Positions 61,908-64,000 of a stretch of DNA of 64,000 bases are shown here, one piece after another. The stretch spans positions 186,001-250,000 of the forward strand of contig NZ_VEIY01000006.1 of assembly GCF_007680845.1 (NCBI RefSeq). The letters run 5' to 3'. The number at the start of each line of letters is the position of its first letter. Position 1 is the stretch's first letter. A program made the position numbers and the translations under genes. Under the pieces are notes generated by a model, which ran no database searches, was not told the origin of the DNA, and worked only from the letters and a program-made list of their open reading frames with translations. The stretch is from Curtobacterium pusillum. Lineage in GTDB: Bacteria; Actinomycetota; Actinomycetes; Actinomycetales; Microbacteriaceae.

Positions 61908-62879
61908 TCAGAGCCAGTCGCGTCGCTTGAACGAACGGTAGAGGAGGAGCGACGACGCCGAGGCGAGGACGACCGCCGCGTACAAGCCGCTCCAGTGCCC
62001 CTCGCCCGGGAACTCGACGTTCATGCCGAACGCTCCGGTGATGGCGGTCGGCACCGCGATGATCGCCGCCCAGCTCGTCACCTTCTTCATCACGACGTTC
62101 TGCCGGTTCGACGCGAGGTTGAGGTTCGTGTCGAGCACGCTGGACACGGCGTCCCGGAGCTGGTCGACCGAGTCGGCGATCGACACGAGGTGGTCCTCGA
62201 CGTCGCGGAAGTACGGGCGGATGCCGTCCGAGACCGTCTCGGCGTCGCCGTGCAGGAGCGATGCGACGCTGTCCCGGGTGGGGACGACCTGCCGACGCAG
62301 GACCCCGAGTGCCTTGCGGAGCCGGAAGGACCGGCGCTGGATCTGCTTCTCGCCGGGGTTGCCGCGCTCGAACAGGTCGTCCTCGAGGTCGTCGATCCGT
62401 CGTTCGATGTCCTCGATGGTGCTGGTCGCGTGGTCGGTGACCGCGTCGAGCAGCCCCCAGACGAGCCAGGGGACGCCGTGGTCGGCCAGGTCCGCGTTCG
62501 ACCGGAGGCGCCGTTCCACGACGTCGGGGTCGACGTCCGCTCCGTGCATGGTGACGAGCGCGTGCGCGGTGACGAAGGCCTTCACCTCGTGCGTCACGAG
62601 GTCGCCGTCGTGGTCGAGCCCGCCGACGTCGTAGACGACGAGGAAGAGGCTGTCCCGGTACCGGTCGAGCTTCGGTCGCTGACCGCGTTCGACCGCGTCC
62701 TCGATCGCGAGGGCGTGGATGCCGAGCTCCTCCTCGACGTGCTCGAGGTCGGACGCCTGCGGGTCGGTGAAGTCCACCCAGACGAACGTGCCGTCCTCCG
62801 CGACGAGGTCGGACACCCGGTCGACGGGGAAGTCGCGCTCCGCTGCGCTGCCGTTCCGCCACGCCCGTGTCAAGACCAT
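61908..62879 (-). CDS. corA: CorA-family magnesium/cobalt transporter
   Basis: A 323-residue CorA protein. A soluble N-terminal domain ends in a long coiled helix (IRPYFRDVEDHLVSIADSVDQLRDAVSSVLDTNLNLASNRQNVVMKKVTSWAAI), then two C-terminal membrane segments around the GMN motif (residues 285-287, GAFGMNVEFPG). It forms a pentameric Mg2+ channel. ATG is 7 bases after TAGGCT (leaderless). Convergent with the permease gene. Confidence 0.95.
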   Translation of the reverse strand: MVLTRAWRNGSAAERDFPVDRVSDLVAEDGTFVWVDFTDPQASDLEHVEEELGIHALAIEDAVERGQRPKLDRYRDSLFLVVYDVGGLDHDGDLVTHEVKAFVTAHALVTMHGADVDPDVVERRLRSNADLADHGVPWLVWGLLDAVTDHATSTIEDIERRIDDLEDDLFERGNPGEKQIQRRSFRLRKALGVLRRQVVPTRDSVASLLHGDAETVSDGIRPYFRDVEDHLVSIADSVDQLRDAVSSVLDTNLNLASNRQNVVMKKVTSWAAIIAVPTAITGAFGMNVEFPGEGHWSGLYAAVVLASASSLLLYRSFKRRDWL

Positions 62880-62896
62880 GCCGACGAGCCTAGTGA

Positions 62897-62930
62897 GACG
62901 GCCGGCCCCGGAGGTCCAGGACCGGCCGTC
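62897..62930 (-). terminator. Inverted repeat after the partial 62951 gene
   Basis: GACGGCCGG (62897-62905) and CCGGCCGTC (62922-62930), 16-base loop, directly downstream (leftward) of the stop at 62951. Overlaps the corA upstream region, so it may also insulate it. Confidence 0.55.
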
Positions 62931-62950
62931 GCACGGCGTGCTCTCGGCGA

Positions 62951-64000
62951 TCAGTACGCCGTGACGAGCTTTCCGTCCTGGACCTTCAGGAAGACGTCCA
63001 CGTCGAACGAGTCGTCGTTCTTCTGCGCGTCGCCGAAGTAGTCCTTGTAGGAGTACCCGATCGTGCCGTCCTTCGTGCTCCTCACCTCGACGGTGCCGGA
63101 GCTCGTGGCGTCCACCGTGAGCTCGGGCTTCGTCTTCACTTCGTACTGCACGGCGCCGTCGGCGTCGTACGGGCCGTACCAGGGGCAGCCGTCGGAGTAG
63201 CTGATCTCGGTCTTCGCCGCGCAGTCGTCGATGAGGGCCGAGACGTACTGCTCGGCGTCGGTCTCGAGCTGCTTCGTCGGCTTCGCCTCGAAGTCGACGT
63301 AGGGCGCGGTCGACGAGCCGACCCGGAGCGTCTTCGTGCCGCCGGTGAAGTACTTCGTCCCGCCGACCTCGACCTGGTAGCTGCCCGGGTAGGCGAGCGA
63401 CTGGAACGCGCCGTTCTCGATCTCGCCGACCTTCTTGCCGCCGACCGTGACGTCGGCGCCCTCGAGCACCTGGCCGGCCGTGATCGAGACGCGGTCCGCC
63501 AGGGGCTGGGTGACCCGCCACTCGTCCTTCACGAGGTACGAGGTGCCGGTGCGCTCGAGGACGATCTGACCGGAGCGCTCCGCGTCGCCCTGCTGGTAGG
63601 TGACGGTCGCGGACGCGGTGTCACCGCTCGTGGACACCCGACCGACGCGGACGTCGGTGGGGCGGTTCTTCGCGCTCTTCAGCACCGTGCCGTCGAGCAT
63701 CGTCGCGTCGCCGGGGACGTCGCTGAGCCGGGCGGCGGCGTCCGCGTCGCCCGTCGCGATCGCCTCGACGTAGGAGCGCGCGGTCGGTGCCGGACCCCAG
63801 ACGTTCGACCGGAGGATGCCGGTCGTGACGGCGCCGGCGATGACCACGACCACCACGGCGCCGGCCGCGATGAGGGAGCGGACGAGGATCTTGCGTGCGC
63901 GCGGCGACATCGGCGCCGGGGCGGGGGCGCCCTGGCCGACGAACGGCTGGCCCGGCTGCGGGGCGTACGGCTGCGGGGCGTACGGCTGCGAGGCGTCGGG
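62951..64000 (-). CDS. Membrane-anchored protein with Pro/Gln-rich cytoplasmic start, 5' end cut by window edge
   Basis: At least 349 residues are visible; the reading frame stays open to the window edge. The visible N-terminal part is QPYAPQPYAPQPGQPFVGQGAPAPAP, a low-complexity stretch, so the ATG at 63910 is probably internal. Next come MSPRARKILVRSLIAAGAVVVVVIAGAVTTGIL (one membrane segment) and an exported region with a helical ARSYVEAIATGDADAAARLSDVP part (NTF2/DUF4878-like) and a long beta-rich region (TYQQGDAERSGQIVLERTGTSYLVKDEWRV, GSYQVEVGGTKYFTGGTKTLRVG). The family often has a zinc ribbon at the N-terminus, which would be outside the window. Function unknown. Confidence 0.75.
   Translation of the reverse strand, partial: PDASQPYAPQPYAPQPGQPFVGQGAPAPAPMSPRARKILVRSLIAAGAVVVVVIAGAVTTGILRSNVWGPAPTARSYVEAIATGDADAAARLSDVPGDATMLDGTVLKSAKNRPTDVRVGRVSTSGDTASATVTYQQGDAERSGQIVLERTGTSYLVKDEWRVTQPLADRVSITAGQVLEGADVTVGGKKVGEIENGAFQSLAYPGSYQVEVGGTKYFTGGTKTLRVGSSTAPYVDFEAKPTKQLETDAEQYVSALIDDCAAKTEISYSDGCPWYGPYDADGAVQYEVKTKPELTVDATSSGTVEVRSTKDGTIGYSYKDYFGDAQKNDDSFDVDVFLKVQDGKLVTAY

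Overview
The window is 64 kb of very GC-rich DNA with strong G/C bias at third codon positions, many GTG starts and dense 1-4 base start/stop overlaps. Gene content (two WhiB proteins, MtrA-MtrB-LpqB, a PdtaS-type kinase, DUF3499, DUF5719, Rv3235-like protein) makes it an actinobacterial chromosome. The lipid-free look of the core block plus the accessory genes suggest Microbacteriaceae, perhaps Curtobacterium; the genus is inference. There is no transposase, integrase, phage or plasmid gene and no CRISPR array.

Layout. (1) 1-18.3 kb: cell-surface polysaccharide region. It holds an ABC-2 exporter pair (Wzt/Wzm type), a lipoprotein coupled to a secreted five-repeat protein, a GT with coiled-coil tail, a GT2-GT4 fusion, a polyprenyl-phosphate mannosyltransferase, a secreted three-repeat protein with a GH25-like end, two O-antigen-ligase-like membrane proteins, an unknown polytopic protein, manA and galE. 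Together they could make sugar donors, assemble, export and ligate a glycan. (2) 18.5-44.7 kb: conserved actinobacterial core block, bracketed by two whiB genes: whiB2-like, a GT2-membrane giant, DUF5719, metallopeptidase-fold protein, DUF3499, ahcY, RDD/SpoIIM/DUF58/MoxR/DUF4350/DUF4129/membrane genes, mtrA-mtrB-lpqB, comF, hpf, secA, Rv3235-like, pdtaS, whiB1. (3) 44.9-64 kb: mixed accessory region: peroxiredoxin, tRNA-Lys(CTT), YigZ, an EspR-like regulator/ImmA-like peptidase/7-TM cassette, a DUF6230-DUF6114-wall-protein operon facing a TetR gene, a two-component system with a PepSY lipoprotein, VOC protein, TetR/aldo-keto reductase pair, permease, MscS channel, SLC13/ArsB-like permease, CorA and a partial zinc-ribbon-free membrane-anchored secreted-type protein.

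Most striking non-coding signals: a family of near-perfect palindromes built on GACkGGAGGCGCGGTGCC scattered between genes (seven full or nearly full copies plus halves, two of the halves inside genes); a second hairpin shared by the ahcY and pdtaS 3' ends; a decayed tandem duplication at 4.4-5.05 kb whose two copies differ by one palindrome; ten genes whose start codon lies exactly 6-7 nt after a TAnnnT hexamer (leaderless promoters); and well-formed operators for the DUF6230 operon, the TetR/aldo-keto reductase pair and the PepSY two-component system.

The best candidates for an undescribed system are the three-gene EspR-like/ImmA-like/7-TM cassette (46918-48739) and the TetR-controlled DUF6230-DUF6114-wall-protein operon (49176-51792).
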